Part shown: positions 35,386 to 46,435 of the stretch, one piece after another
How the letters are laid out: every line of letters starts with the position of its first letter
Numbering within the stretch: the stretch's first letter is position 1
DNA from: an uncultured Sphingomonadales bacterium
GTDB lineage: Bacteria > Pseudomonadota > Alphaproteobacteria > Sphingomonadales > Rhodothalassiaceae
Assembly (NCBI GenBank): GCA_947499155.1
Contig: CANMND010000005.1
Coordinates: forward strand, 1-64,000
Length of the DNA stretch: 64,000 nucleotides
Direction: 5' to 3'
Made by a program: the position numbers and the translations under genes
Notes under the pieces: generated by a model
Told to the model about the DNA's origin: nothing
What the model saw: the letters and a program-made list of their open reading frames with translations, nothing else
The model's database searches: none

Positions 35386-37755
35386 ATGAGTTCCGACCCT
35401 TTTGATTTTTCCAGCCATGATATCCCGTCAGACCGGAATACGCCTGCCGGCCCACCGGCCTATATGGCAGGGCTTAACCCTGTCCAGAAAGAAGCTGTAG
35501 AGGCACTGGATGGTCCACTTTTGGTTCTCGCCGGTGCAGGAACCGGAAAAACCCGGGTTCTTACCACCCGCATTGCTCATGTGATCGGTTCGGGCAAAGC
35601 CTATCCGGGCGAAATATTGGCTGTCACCTTCACCAACAAGGCAGCCCATGAAATGACCGAGCGTATTGCCCATATGCTGGGCCGCCCGGCGCTTGGCATG
35701 CTGCTTGGTACCTTTCATTCCATATCAGCACGCTGGCTGCGAGAATATGCAGAGCTTGTGGGACTGAAATCGAACTATACCATCCTTGATACCGACGACC
35801 AGATCCGACTATTGAAACAGCTTATCAAGGCCGAAGATATTGATGAAAAACGCTGGCCTGCCCGCATGCTGGCGGGGCTGATCGATCGCTGGAAAAACAA
35901 GGCCTTATTGCCCGCCAATATCCCCCATGATGAAGCCTTCAGCTTTGCAGATGGCAAGGCAAAGTCCTTGTATGAACAATATCAGGCACGTCTGAAGGTG
36001 CTGAACGCCTGTGACTTTGGTGATCTTTTGCTTCATATGATCACCATCTTTCAAAAGCATCCCGATATTCTGGCGCGCATCCAAAGACGCTGCCGCTATC
36101 TTTTGGTGGATGAATATCAGGATACCAACGTCGCCCAATATCTGTGGCTGCGCCTGTTGGCCCAGCGTCCTGCCGAGGAGCCTCGCAATATCTGCTGTGT
36201 CGGTGATGACGACCAGTCGATCTATGGCTGGCGCGGTGCGGAAGTGGGTAACATCCTGCGCTTTGAAACAGACTTTCCCGGCGCGAAAGTTGTCAGGCTG
36301 GAACAGAACTATCGCTCGACAGGGCATATTCTCGGTGCGGCCTCGTCACTGATTTCCGCCAATTCCGGGCGCCTTGGCAAGACCTTGTGGACCGAAGCGG
36401 AAAGTGGCGAAAAAGTACAGGTGCGCGGGGTCTGGGACGCCAATGAAGAAGCCTATCTTGTCGGCGATCTGGTGGAAGACTTCCAGCGCAAGGGGTGCAA
36501 GCTTTCTGAAATGGCCGTGCTGGTTCGCGCAGGCTTTCAAACCCGAGAGTTTGAAGAGCGCATGATCACCCTTGGCATTCCTTATCGGGTTATCGGTGGC
36601 CCACGCTTTTATGAGCGGGCTGAAATTCGTGATGCCCTCGCTTATTTGCGAGTCCTTGTGCAGCCTGATGACGATCTGGCGTTTGAACGGATCATAAATG
36701 TTCCCAAACGTGGACTGGGTACCGCCGCCCTTCAGACAATCCATCGCCTTGCCCGCCTTGAAGATATCTCCATGACCCGCGCCGCTGCCAGACTGGTGGA
36801 AACAGAAGACCTGCGTCCACAAGCACGGCGCTCCCTCAGTGGGCTTCTTGATGATTTCAGCCGTTGGCGGGATGAAATGGGCAGGCTGGAACATCCGGCT
36901 CTGACTGAGATCATTCTGGAAGATTCAGGCTATGTGGCCATGCGCCAAAAAGACACCGAACCCAACGCCAAAAGCAAGCTGGAAAACCTTCAGGAACTTG
37001 TCAGCGCCATGGGAGACTTTGAAAATCTGACCGGCTTTTTGGAGCATATCTCTCTGGTCATGGAAAATCAGGAAGTGTCTGGCAGCGAGAAACTGTCAAT
37101 CATGACCCTTCATGCGGCCAAGGGGCTGGAGTTTGACACTGTCTTTCTGCCCGGCTGGGAAGAAGGTGTCTTCCCTAATCAGCGCGCTCTGGATGAAGGG
37201 GGCCTGCAATCTCTGGAAGAAGAGCGCCGCCTTGGCTATGTCGGCCTTACACGCGCCAAGGTTCGCGCCATTGTCCTTTTTTCAGCCAACCGCCAGATTT
37301 TTGGCCAGTGGCAAAGCAGCCTGCCTTCGCGATTTATTGAGGAACTGGACCCGGATCATATCGAAATGGACAGCGCCCAGGGGCTTTCACAAGGGAGCCA
37401 TGGCACTGGGCAAGCGGGCTGGGGTGGATTCCAGGGCTATGACGTGGAACCTGCCCGCGGCCCCGGCTGGGAGCGGGCGCGTCGCCATATGACACAAGCT
37501 CATTCAGCACCAGGTGATGGCCATGACCGGGGTACCCTCATCAGACGTGCCCGGCGCAACAGGGCAACGCAGGCAACCGGCAGACGCGGTTCTGACCTTA
37601 ACGATGCACAGCCACGCTATAGCGTTGAAGAACGCGTCTTCCACGACAAATTCGGTTATGGGCTGGTTACGCAAGTGGATGGCAACAAGCTGACTGTTAC
37701 GTTTGAGCATTCAGGCGAAAAGCGTGTAGTCGACAGCTTTGTGAGGCCGGCATGA
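35386..37755 (+). CDS. uvrD: UvrD/PcrA-type DNA helicase
   Basis: A 789-residue superfamily 1A 3'-5' helicase used in excision and mismatch repair and in clearing replication and transcription conflicts. Walker A AGAGTGKTRVL, motif II DEYQDTN, QNYRST and the C-terminal motifs (MTLHAAKGLEF, GLTRAKV) are intact. The last 50 residues form the Tudor-like RNA polymerase-interacting domain of UvrD/PcrA (VEERVFHDKFGYGLV). The start is the ATG at 35386; the upstream sequence is C-rich without a clear Shine-Dalgarno. Its stop overlaps the prmA start by 4 bp. Confidence 0.95.
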   Translation: MSSDPFDFSSHDIPSDRNTPAGPPAYMAGLNPVQKEAVEALDGPLLVLAGAGTGKTRVLTTRIAHVIGSGKAYPGEILAVTFTNKAAHEMTERIAHMLGRPALGMLLGTFHSISARWLREYAELVGLKSNYTILDTDDQIRLLKQLIKAEDIDEKRWPARMLAGLIDRWKNKALLPANIPHDEAFSFADGKAKSLYEQYQARLKVLNACDFGDLLLHMITIFQKHPDILARIQRRCRYLLVDEYQDTNVAQYLWLRLLAQRPAEEPRNICCVGDDDQSIYGWRGAEVGNILRFETDFPGAKVVRLEQNYRSTGHILGAASSLISANSGRLGKTLWTEAESGEKVQVRGVWDANEEAYLVGDLVEDFQRKGCKLSEMAVLVRAGFQTREFEERMITLGIPYRVIGGPRFYERAEIRDALAYLRVLVQPDDDLAFERIINVPKRGLGTAALQTIHRLARLEDISMTRAAARLVETEDLRPQARRSLSGLLDDFSRWRDEMGRLEHPALTEIILEDSGYVAMRQKDTEPNAKSKLENLQELVSAMGDFENLTGFLEHISLVMENQEVSGSEKLSIMTLHAAKGLEFDTVFLPGWEEGVFPNQRALDEGGLQSLEEERRLGYVGLTRAKVRAIVLFSANRQIFGQWQSSLPSRFIEELDPDHIEMDSAQGLSQGSHGTGQAGWGGFQGYDVEPARGPGWERARRHMTQAHSAPGDGHDRGTLIRRARRNRATQATGRRGSDLNDAQPRYSVEERVFHDKFGYGLVTQVDGNKLTVTFEHSGEKRVVDSFVRPA

Positions 37756-38711
37756 GTACGTGGCGCATTTGGGTCACAGTGCCCCCTCAGGCGGTCCCCA
37801 TTCTTGAAGATGCCATAGAATCCACCTGTGCATTTGATTCTGAACCACCAAGCATATCCAGCTTCGAGATCAAAGAGCATGAGACCTGGCAGGTTGAAGC
37901 TTATTTCACCAGCCAACCCGATATGGGTCTCATGCAGCAAACTGTATCAGATGCAGCACGCAACCTGGGTCTCACCCTTGCGCCCCTGCAATCTGAACGT
38001 CTGCAAGAAAAAGACTGGGTAAGTGAGAGTCAAAAACTTCTGCACCCGGTGACAGCCGGCCGTATTTTTGTTCATGGCAGCCATGACCGAAAACATCGCC
38101 GCCCCTATGGAATCAATCTGCAAATAGAAGCAGGCCAGGCCTTTGGCACCGGACAGCACGCAACCACATTGGGCTGCCTTTTGATGCTCCACCGTTTGGC
38201 GCGGTATTTAAGGCCAACGCGCCTGTGCGATTTGGGATGTGGATCAGGTGTTCTGTCCATGACAATGGCGCGTATATGGAATAAAGGCGTTCTGGCCAGC
38301 GATATCGACCCTATAGCGACACAGGTCTGTACAGAAAACGCCACCATTAACTCCATCCGTGTCCATGGTGCGCCAGTTACCAGAAAGGGAATGTCAATTG
38401 TAACCGCTGCTGGCACCCAAAACCGGGTTATACAGCGCCATGGCCCCTATGACCTGGTTACAGCTAATATTCTGGCAGGACCGCTGATAGATATGGCCCA
38501 CGATATCGCCCGTATCATTGCACCGGGTGGCCGACTCATTCTTGCTGGCTTGCTGGTGGATCAGGAAGCTGGCGTTATGGCAGCCTATCGCAGTCAGGGG
38601 CTGGTGCGTGAAGCAAGGACCGTTATTGATGGCTGGCCGGCACTGCTGCTGAAACGTCCGCACGGTCTGGACACAAAAAATCCAGGCTTAAAAGCCAGAG
38701 CGGTTCTTTAA
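37752..38711 (+). CDS. prmA: Ribosomal protein L11 methyltransferase PrmA
   Basis: A 319-residue SAM methyltransferase that trimethylates lysines and the N-terminus of ribosomal protein L11. It has the N-terminal substrate domain, the linker segment AFGTGQHATT characteristic of PrmA, the SAM motif LCDLGCGSGVLSM and the NILAGPL motif. It overlaps uvrD (ATGA), so the two are coupled. It is somewhat divergent between the SAM motif and NILAGPL, where an insertion of about 15 residues rich in Thr, Gln and Arg is present. Confidence 0.92.
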   Translation: MSTWRIWVTVPPQAVPILEDAIESTCAFDSEPPSISSFEIKEHETWQVEAYFTSQPDMGLMQQTVSDAARNLGLTLAPLQSERLQEKDWVSESQKLLHPVTAGRIFVHGSHDRKHRRPYGINLQIEAGQAFGTGQHATTLGCLLMLHRLARYLRPTRLCDLGCGSGVLSMTMARIWNKGVLASDIDPIATQVCTENATINSIRVHGAPVTRKGMSIVTAAGTQNRVIQRHGPYDLVTANILAGPLIDMAHDIARIIAPGGRLILAGLLVDQEAGVMAAYRSQGLVREARTVIDGWPALLLKRPHGLDTKNPGLKARAVL

Positions 38712-38728
38712 ACGGCCCACAAAAGCAC

Positions 38729-38761
38729 ATCGCCCATTAGGCGACAAACCCGATGGGCGAT
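38729..38761. terminator. Hairpin between prmA and the 62-codon gene
   Basis: A perfect 9-bp stem ATCGCCCAT/ATGGGCGAT with a 15-nt loop between two convergent genes. It lacks a strong T-run on either side, so termination strength is uncertain. Confidence 0.55.
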
Positions 38762-38798
38762 CATATGCTCGTCAATCGTTGGCTCTGCCTGTCACGCC

Positions 38799-38987
38799 TT
38801 ATGCGGCAAGTTGTTCTGCTTCAACGGCCTGATCCTGTGACCGTTTGGCGGCGAGGTTGAAATCGACTACAATCGTGCTATTTGAATAACGGCTGTTATA
38901 GTCTGCAATCAGCTCGAAGATGCCGTAAGGGCGACCAAACATGCCGATAGCTGCGAGCCGGGCATTCTCCCTTATAGACGCGATCAT
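38799..38987 (-). CDS. Small unknown protein ending in an LAA motif
   Basis: A 62-residue protein starting at the ATG at 38987, preceded by AAAGGAG with an 8-nt spacer. The N-terminal half is mildly basic and amphipathic (ASIRENARLAAIGMFGRPYG) and the middle is FELIADYNSRYSNSTIVVDF. The last residues are EAEQLAA. I do not recognise a family. The C-terminal LAA matches the end of the ssrA tag and could be an intrinsic ClpXP degron. The gene is monocistronic and divergent from a 44-codon gene. Confidence 0.6.
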   Translation of the reverse strand: MIASIRENARLAAIGMFGRPYGIFELIADYNSRYSNSTIVVDFNLAAKRSQDQAVEAEQLAA

Positions 38988-39046
38988 ATTTTCCACTCCT
39001 TTGAAATCGAACGATCATTGTGATCATGTTCAGCCCCTTATGTGGG

Positions 39047-39052
39047 TATAAT
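39047..39052 (+). promoter_or_regulatory. Consensus -10 element placing transcription at an ATG
   Basis: TATAAT ends 7 bp before the ATG at 39060. Transcription from it would start on or next to that ATG, giving a leaderless mRNA. No good -35 is seen at 17 bp. The palindrome GATCA-TTG-TGATC (39013-39025) between the two divergent small genes is a candidate operator. Confidence 0.4.
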
Positions 39053-39059
39053 ATCCCGA

Positions 39060-41298
<2,239 letters not shown>

Positions 41299-42981
41299 TC
41301 AGGCAGTCTGTCTCATAAGGCGGGAAGCCGCTGCCCGCGCCTCGTCAGTCACTGCGGCACCAGACAGCATGCGGGCAATTTCTTCGCGTCGGGCGTCCAG
41401 GTCAAGTGCCATTACATCGGTCACAGTTGTCACATGAGCACCATCCGCCTGATCCGACTTCATGATCATCAGATGTTCGTCACCCCGGGCGGCTACTTGT
41501 GGTGAATGAGTGACCACCAGCACCTGTGCGTTATCGGCCAGTCGTGCCAAGCGCTCGCCCACAGCGTCTGCTGTCGCACCGCCGATACCGCGATCGACTT
41601 CATCAAAAACCAGCGTTGCCACATTCATCCGTGACGCCAACGACACCTTGAGAGCTAGAATGAACCGTGCAAGTTCGCCACCGGACGCAATCTTTATCAG
41701 ATCACCAAAAGGTGCGCCGGGATTCGTTGAGACTTCAAATGTCACCCGTTCTCCGCCATCCATCGTCCAGTCCGCTTCATCAAGCTCCCGCATCCGGGTC
41801 CGAAAACGTGCCTTTTCAAGCTTCAGCGGAGGCAGTTCGGCATTCACTGCCTGATCCAGTCGGGTTGCTGCGTCTTTCCGGGCCGTACGCAAGGCCATAA
41901 CCATATCACGAAATGCATCGCGACAATGAGCAACTGCCGCCATGCATTCCTTAACCGCTTTATCCCCTGCATCCACCTGCTCCAGCCGGGCTGCCATCTC
42001 AGTGCGTAAATCTGGCAGTTCTTCAGCACGACATTTGTGTTTGCGGGCAAGAGCACGCAGGGCAAACAGACGTTCTTCCACGCGTTCGGCTTCCAGGGGA
42101 TCAAAATCAAGGTCCGTCCGCACCTGTTCAAGCGCGGCAAGGCCTTCAGTCAGTTCAATCGTCGCCCGATCAAGAGCTGTGATAACCGGCAAAAGCAAAT
42201 CATCAGACTCCGTCTCAAGCCGTTCAAGACGCCGCAACACCCCACGCAAAGATGCATCAATCCCCGCACCATCCAACAGTTCCTCATGGATCTCGGTCAG
42301 GCTTCCCGCCAGTTTTTCACCCTGCATCATCATGGCGCGACGGTCCGCCAGTGCCTGTTCCTCTCCAGGTTCCGGCGCCAGGTGCTCAAGCTCTTCCAGG
42401 GAATGCCGCAGATAATCTTCATCTGCCCGCGCCGCAGCCAGGTCTGCTTGCGCCGCAGCCAGTGCCTTTTCCGCCAATCGCAGGCGGCCATGGGCGTCAC
42501 CAACTGCGATTACCGAGCCTGAAAGATCGCCAAAAGCATCCAAAAGCGCCCGATGTCCCGCCGAATCAAGAAGACCCCTGTCATCATGTTGGCCATGGAC
42601 TTCCACCAACATGTCACCCAAGGCACGCAAGATAGATACAGACGCTGGCTGATCGTTCACATAAGCCCGACTGCCGCCATCTGCATTGACAACACGCCGC
42701 AACACCAGATCATCATCGTCACATGCCAGATCACGGTCCTTCAGGAACCGGCGAACAGGATGTATGGGGGTAAGGGAGAAGCGTGCGGTGACCATCCCTT
42801 TGTCAACGCCTTGGCGGACAAGAGAGCTGTCGGCACGCGCACCAAGAGCCAGCCCCAGAGAATCAAGCAGGATGGATTTGCCCGCGCCTGTCTCTCCAGT
42901 CAGAACTGTCAGCCCGTCACCAAAGGTCAGGTCAAGCCGCTCGATCAATACAATATCGCGAATGACTAGACCCAGAAGCAT
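41299..42981 (-). CDS. recN: DNA repair protein RecN
   Basis: A 560-residue SMC-like ATPase acting early in double-strand break repair. Walker A GETGAGKSILLDS lies near the N-terminus, a long coiled-coil centre covers about 150-360, and the C-terminal ABC signature with Walker B (IASGGELARFILALK, VFDEVDRGIGGATA) is intact. It stands between bamD and ligA, the common alphaproteobacterial order. Confidence 0.97.
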   Translation of the reverse strand: MLLGLVIRDIVLIERLDLTFGDGLTVLTGETGAGKSILLDSLGLALGARADSSLVRQGVDKGMVTARFSLTPIHPVRRFLKDRDLACDDDDLVLRRVVNADGGSRAYVNDQPASVSILRALGDMLVEVHGQHDDRGLLDSAGHRALLDAFGDLSGSVIAVGDAHGRLRLAEKALAAAQADLAAARADEDYLRHSLEELEHLAPEPGEEQALADRRAMMMQGEKLAGSLTEIHEELLDGAGIDASLRGVLRRLERLETESDDLLLPVITALDRATIELTEGLAALEQVRTDLDFDPLEAERVEERLFALRALARKHKCRAEELPDLRTEMAARLEQVDAGDKAVKECMAAVAHCRDAFRDMVMALRTARKDAATRLDQAVNAELPPLKLEKARFRTRMRELDEADWTMDGGERVTFEVSTNPGAPFGDLIKIASGGELARFILALKVSLASRMNVATLVFDEVDRGIGGATADAVGERLARLADNAQVLVVTHSPQVAARGDEHLMIMKSDQADGAHVTTVTDVMALDLDARREEIARMLSGAAVTDEARAAASRLMRQTA

Positions 42982-43015
42982 ATCCGGGCGATCCCCTTTT
43001 TGATTCTGCTAGGTG

Positions 43016-43894
43016 TTATTTACCAAATATCCGCGCAAAAAGGCTTCGCGATTCGTCCAGATCATCGACTTCACCATCAGTGACCATGGCATAGGAGTAT
43101 CGGTACCACTTGCTGTCGGGATAATTATAACCAAGCACAGCAGCATATTTTTGCGCTTCCCGCTCGACGCCGAGAGCTGCATAACACTCCACCAGCCGGT
43201 GCAGTGCTTCGGCAGCATGCGAGGTGGTTCCATACTGGTCAACTACATTGCGGAATCGCCCAATAGCAGCCAGATACTGTTCCTGCTTCAAATAGAATCG
43301 ACCTACATCCATATCCTTGGCTGCCAGTTGATCTCGAACCAGATCCATTTTCAAATTTGCATCGCGGGCATAATCTGTATCGGGATAACGCTTGATTACT
43401 TCGTTCAAGGCCTGAGCTGCCTGTTCTGTCACCCTTTGATCACGATACACATCAGATATCTGCTCATAATAGCTGATAGAAATCAGATAATGGGCATAAG
43501 CCGCATTCCGATTGCCCGGATGCAGAGACAGGAATCGCTCTGCCGAGAGAATCGCACTGTCATATTCATCCGCCATGTATAGCGCGTAGGCTCCCATGAG
43601 CTGGGATTGCCGCGCCCAGACAGAATAAGGATGCTGGCGCTCCACCTCATCAAAAGCCGCTGCCGCCATTTTCCAGCGCTTGCGGGTAAGATTGTCATAG
43701 CCAAGATTATAAAGAACCTCGACATCCCGTGCCACATAGGTGTCTTTCTTGCTGCTGGAACAAGCGGCGGTTACTGCGACCAGAAGCCCGATTGAAATAA
43801 TCCGAAACAATGCAACCTTTTGGCGCGAGGAATTTTTTTGAAATCGCATCTGTACATATCCAATGAGTTGTCTTATTTTCAGTTTCACCACCAT
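43016..43894 (-). CDS. bamD: Outer-membrane assembly lipoprotein BamD
   Basis: The essential lipoprotein of the BAM complex that folds outer-membrane barrels, including the TonB receptors encoded here. The lipobox is VTAAC, followed by five TPR-like repeats (LYNLGYDNLTRKRWKMAAAAFDEVERQHP-type units). Two starts are possible. The ATG at 43894 has AAGAGG upstream but gives an unusually long 44-residue lead peptide. The ATG at 43849 gives a normal 29-residue lipoprotein signal but a weak ribosome site. In most alphaproteobacteria lpxC precedes this gene; here an XRE regulator on the opposite strand does. Confidence 0.93.
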   Translation of the reverse strand: MVVKLKIRQLIGYVQMRFQKNSSRQKVALFRIISIGLLVAVTAACSSSKKDTYVARDVEVLYNLGYDNLTRKRWKMAAAAFDEVERQHPYSVWARQSQLMGAYALYMADEYDSAILSAERFLSLHPGNRNAAYAHYLISISYYEQISDVYRDQRVTEQAAQALNEVIKRYPDTDYARDANLKMDLVRDQLAAKDMDVGRFYLKQEQYLAAIGRFRNVVDQYGTTSHAAEALHRLVECYAALGVEREAQKYAAVLGYNYPDSKWYRYSYAMVTDGEVDDLDESRSLFARIFGK

Positions 43895-44053
43895 GGGTTA
43901 AGACCTCTTGCTGGGGGGCTGATCGACTTTATCGGTCCTTATAGCACAACTAAGGGGGTCTTCGGCAATTCGTAGATGCAGATTGACGGCAGGGGCCATC
44001 TGGTGGTTTGACCAATCTGCCCAATTCGCGAATGAAAGAAGGGCACGAGGACT

Positions 44054-44494
44054 ATGACAGTGCAGACTGAAGAACAAAAAGACTCACCTTTTCCGGATAA
44101 AACCGCTTTGAGCCGATTGGCAAATAATGTGGACCAATATGTTGGGCTCCGTATCAGGGAAAGGCGGCAACAACGTGGCGTCACGCAGCAAGAACTGGCT
44201 CGTGCGCTAGGCATATCATATCAGCAAGTGCAAAAGTATGAAAATGGCACCAACCGGGTCAGTGCCGGTCGCCTTTACATCCTTGCACAGGCGCTAGACC
44301 TTACGGTCTCCGATTTCTTTGAAGGATTCGGTACCGCCGTAACACAAGCAAGTCTCGCCGTCACATCTGAAGATGTGGTGATCGCAGCAAAGGAATTAAA
44401 CGCAGTAAAAGACCTCCGTGTCCGCAACTCTATCAGGGCCCTGGTCCGAATTCTGGGAAACCAGATCAACGGATCGTCACAAGATCCCCACTGA
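44054..44494 (+). CDS. XRE-family transcriptional regulator (PraR-like)
   Basis: A 146-residue regulator starting after GCACGAGGACT. The N-terminal HTH (about 27-85) carries the alphaproteobacterial signature VGLRIRERRQQRGVTQQELARA and YQQVQKYENGTNRVSAGRLY, as in PraR/SinR-like regulators of surface and biofilm genes. The C-terminal 50 residues probably dimerise. It lies divergent from bamD and convergent to ftsZ, exactly where lpxC usually sits. Its targets cannot be read from sequence. Confidence 0.85.
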   Translation: MTVQTEEQKDSPFPDKTALSRLANNVDQYVGLRIRERRQQRGVTQQELARALGISYQQVQKYENGTNRVSAGRLYILAQALDLTVSDFFEGFGTAVTQASLAVTSEDVVIAAKELNAVKDLRVRNSIRALVRILGNQINGSSQDPH

Positions 44495-44536
44495 TATGAG
44501 CACTGCCGGGCTGACATAACGCGCAGGCTGCAAGTC

Positions 44537-44571
44537 CAGTGTACAAAGGCGTTCAAGAATTTTGTACACTG
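44537..44571. repeat. 11-bp perfect inverted repeat between XRE gene and ftsZ
   Basis: CAGTGTACAAA and TTTGTACACTG flank a 13-nt centre. No T-run follows in either direction, so it is not a classical terminator. It could be a protein-binding site or an mRNA 3' stabilising hairpin. Confidence 0.6.
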
Positions 44572-44604
44572 CTGGCCTCGCGCATCATCATCTTCTGCCC
44601 TTGC

Positions 44605-44646
44605 CATGCATACCGCCTACGGATTATTCCGCTGGCAGTATGCATG
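44605..44646. repeat. Second long inverted repeat downstream of ftsZ
   Basis: CATGCATAC-c-GCC and GGC-a-GTATGCATG pair around 16 nt. It lies 30 bp beyond the ftsZ stop and 34 bp from the previous inverted repeat. It may define the 3' end of the ftsZ transcript although no U-run is present. Confidence 0.6.
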
Positions 44647-44676
44647 TGGCAAAGCTTTATCCAAAAGGCATCGAGC

Positions 44677-46362
44677 TCAGTTGATCTGCCTACGCAAGAA
44701 TGCAGGAATTTCAAGCTGTTCTTCTGATCGACCGCTGGGAACCGGACGATCTTCGGGTGTCAGGCGTCCAAGGCGTGTAGCCCCATCTTCATCAACTTTT
44801 GTTGCTGCACCTGATCCTTGTGCCGGATTTGTTGGAACGTCTGCATGGCGCTCGTCCGTATCGTTCACCCGGTTGCCAAAAGATGTCATGCGCCGAAACA
44901 GGCTCATTCCGCGTTCACGCTGGCCGTCCAGGTCATGAGCCGAGGCAACTTCGGATACGGTTTCTTTCTCTTCTTTTACACCATTCTCATAAGCAGCTTC
45001 CGCAAAAACGTCGGGACGTCCCGCAGGAGCCGTCAGATTTTGCGGCATTTTCGGCTCCGGCGCCACAAAGGCATCTTCATTATGGGCGGCGGCCAGCGCA
45101 TATTCTTCTTCAGCACGAGCCTCCTCTCCTGCTTCATCCATCTTGTCCTGATAATCAGGGTCATCAACATCGTTATCAGCAACGGAATCATGGCTCGTGA
45201 AAACCATATCCGGATCATCCTCAAGGACGCGCACCTGTTCTGATTCAAGCGCACGAGCCACAACAGCTTCAGCACGCGGCTGCATGACGCTGGCGGGAGC
45301 TGACGTATTAGCAGTTCCTGATGTGGAACTACGTGGCGTCCGGGAGAAACTGACAACAGATGCAGACGAATGGTCTGCTTCGTCAGCCTGCATGGCCTCA
45401 CTATCGATGCCCGTTGCAACAACGGAGACGCGAATCTGCCCGTTCAGAGTTTCATTGAAGGCCGAGCCAACAATGATATTGGCGTCTTCATCCACTTGAG
45501 AACGGATATGCTTTGCAGCCTCATCCACCTCAAACAGGGTGAGATCCATGCCGCCGGTTATGTTGATAATGACGCCCTTTGCACCTTTCAGGGACACTTC
45601 ATCCAGCAAGGGGTTGGAAATCGCGGCTGTGGCAGCTTCCACTGCGCGGTTTTCGCCATCGGCCTCACCGGTTCCCATCATGGCCTTGCCCATTTCCATC
45701 ATCACCGTTCGCACATCTGCGAAATCCAGATTAATCAGGCCGGGCATCACCATCAGGTCCGTAATTCCGCGAACACCGGAATTCAGCACGTCATCGGCCA
45801 TGGCAAAGGCGTCTTGGAACGTGGTCTTTTCCGTGGCAATCCGGAACAGATTCTGATTGGGAATGACAATCAGCGTATCCACCTGCTCTTGCAGTTCGGC
45901 CAGACCATCTGCTGCGATTTTCATCCGCCGATTGCCTTCAAAGCTAAAGGGCTTTGTAACAACACCAACCGTCAAAATTCCACGTTCACGAGCGGCTTTT
46001 GCTATGACAGGTGCAGCCCCTGTACCGGTCCCGCCGCCCATACCAGCCGCGAGGAACAGCATGTGGCATCCATCCAGATGCTGCTCAATCTGGGACAAGG
46101 TCTCTTGTGCGGCGCGTTCGCCGACTTCAGGCTTTGAACCGGCACCCAGCCCCCGTGTACTCTCAACACCCAACTGGATGCGGGTATCACACAAGCTGTT
46201 GGCAAGGGCTTGAGCGTCAGTATTTGCCACCACAAAGCTTACGCCTTGCAGTTCGGACCGGATCATATTGTTGACAGCATTGCCGCCGGCTCCCCCCACA
46301 CCCATAACGGTGATGCGCGGTTGAAGTTCTGTCAGTTCCGGCATTGTCAGTTCGATCGACAT
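44677..46362 (-). CDS. ftsZ: Cell division protein FtsZ
   Basis: A 561-residue tubulin-like GTPase that polymerises into the division ring. [10 protein letters not shown] (22-31) and the tubulin signature GGGTGTG (109-115) lie in the GTPase domain, which ends near residue 320. A linker of about 225 residues, acidic and low-complexity, then leads to the conserved C-terminal peptide [10 protein letters not shown] that binds FtsA. Such long linkers are usual in alphaproteobacteria. It is separated from ftsA by 73 bp. Confidence 0.98.
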   Translation of the reverse strand: MSIELTMPELTELQPRITVMGVGGAGGNAVNNMIRSELQGVSFVVANTDAQALANSLCDTRIQLGVESTRGLGAGSKPEVGERAAQETLSQIEQHLDGCHMLFLAAGMGGGTGTGAAPVIAKAARERGILTVGVVTKPFSFEGNRRMKIAADGLAELQEQVDTLIVIPNQNLFRIATEKTTFQDAFAMADDVLNSGVRGITDLMVMPGLINLDFADVRTVMMEMGKAMMGTGEADGENRAVEAATAAISNPLLDEVSLKGAKGVIINITGGMDLTLFEVDEAAKHIRSQVDEDANIIVGSAFNETLNGQIRVSVVATGIDSEAMQADEADHSSASVVSFSRTPRSSTSGTANTSAPASVMQPRAEAVVARALESEQVRVLEDDPDMVFTSHDSVADNDVDDPDYQDKMDEAGEEARAEEEYALAAAHNEDAFVAPEPKMPQNLTAPAGRPDVFAEAAYENGVKEEKETVSEVASAHDLDGQRERGMSLFRRMTSFGNRVNDTDERHADVPTNPAQGSGAATKVDEDGATRLGRLTPEDRPVPSGRSEEQLEIPAFLRRQIN

Positions 46363-46435
46363 AGGGCCTCTCCCTTCCTGTTATACTCATTTGGAATTCT
46401 GGCGACGAGTCCCGACGAACCCCTGGCCAGCCTTC

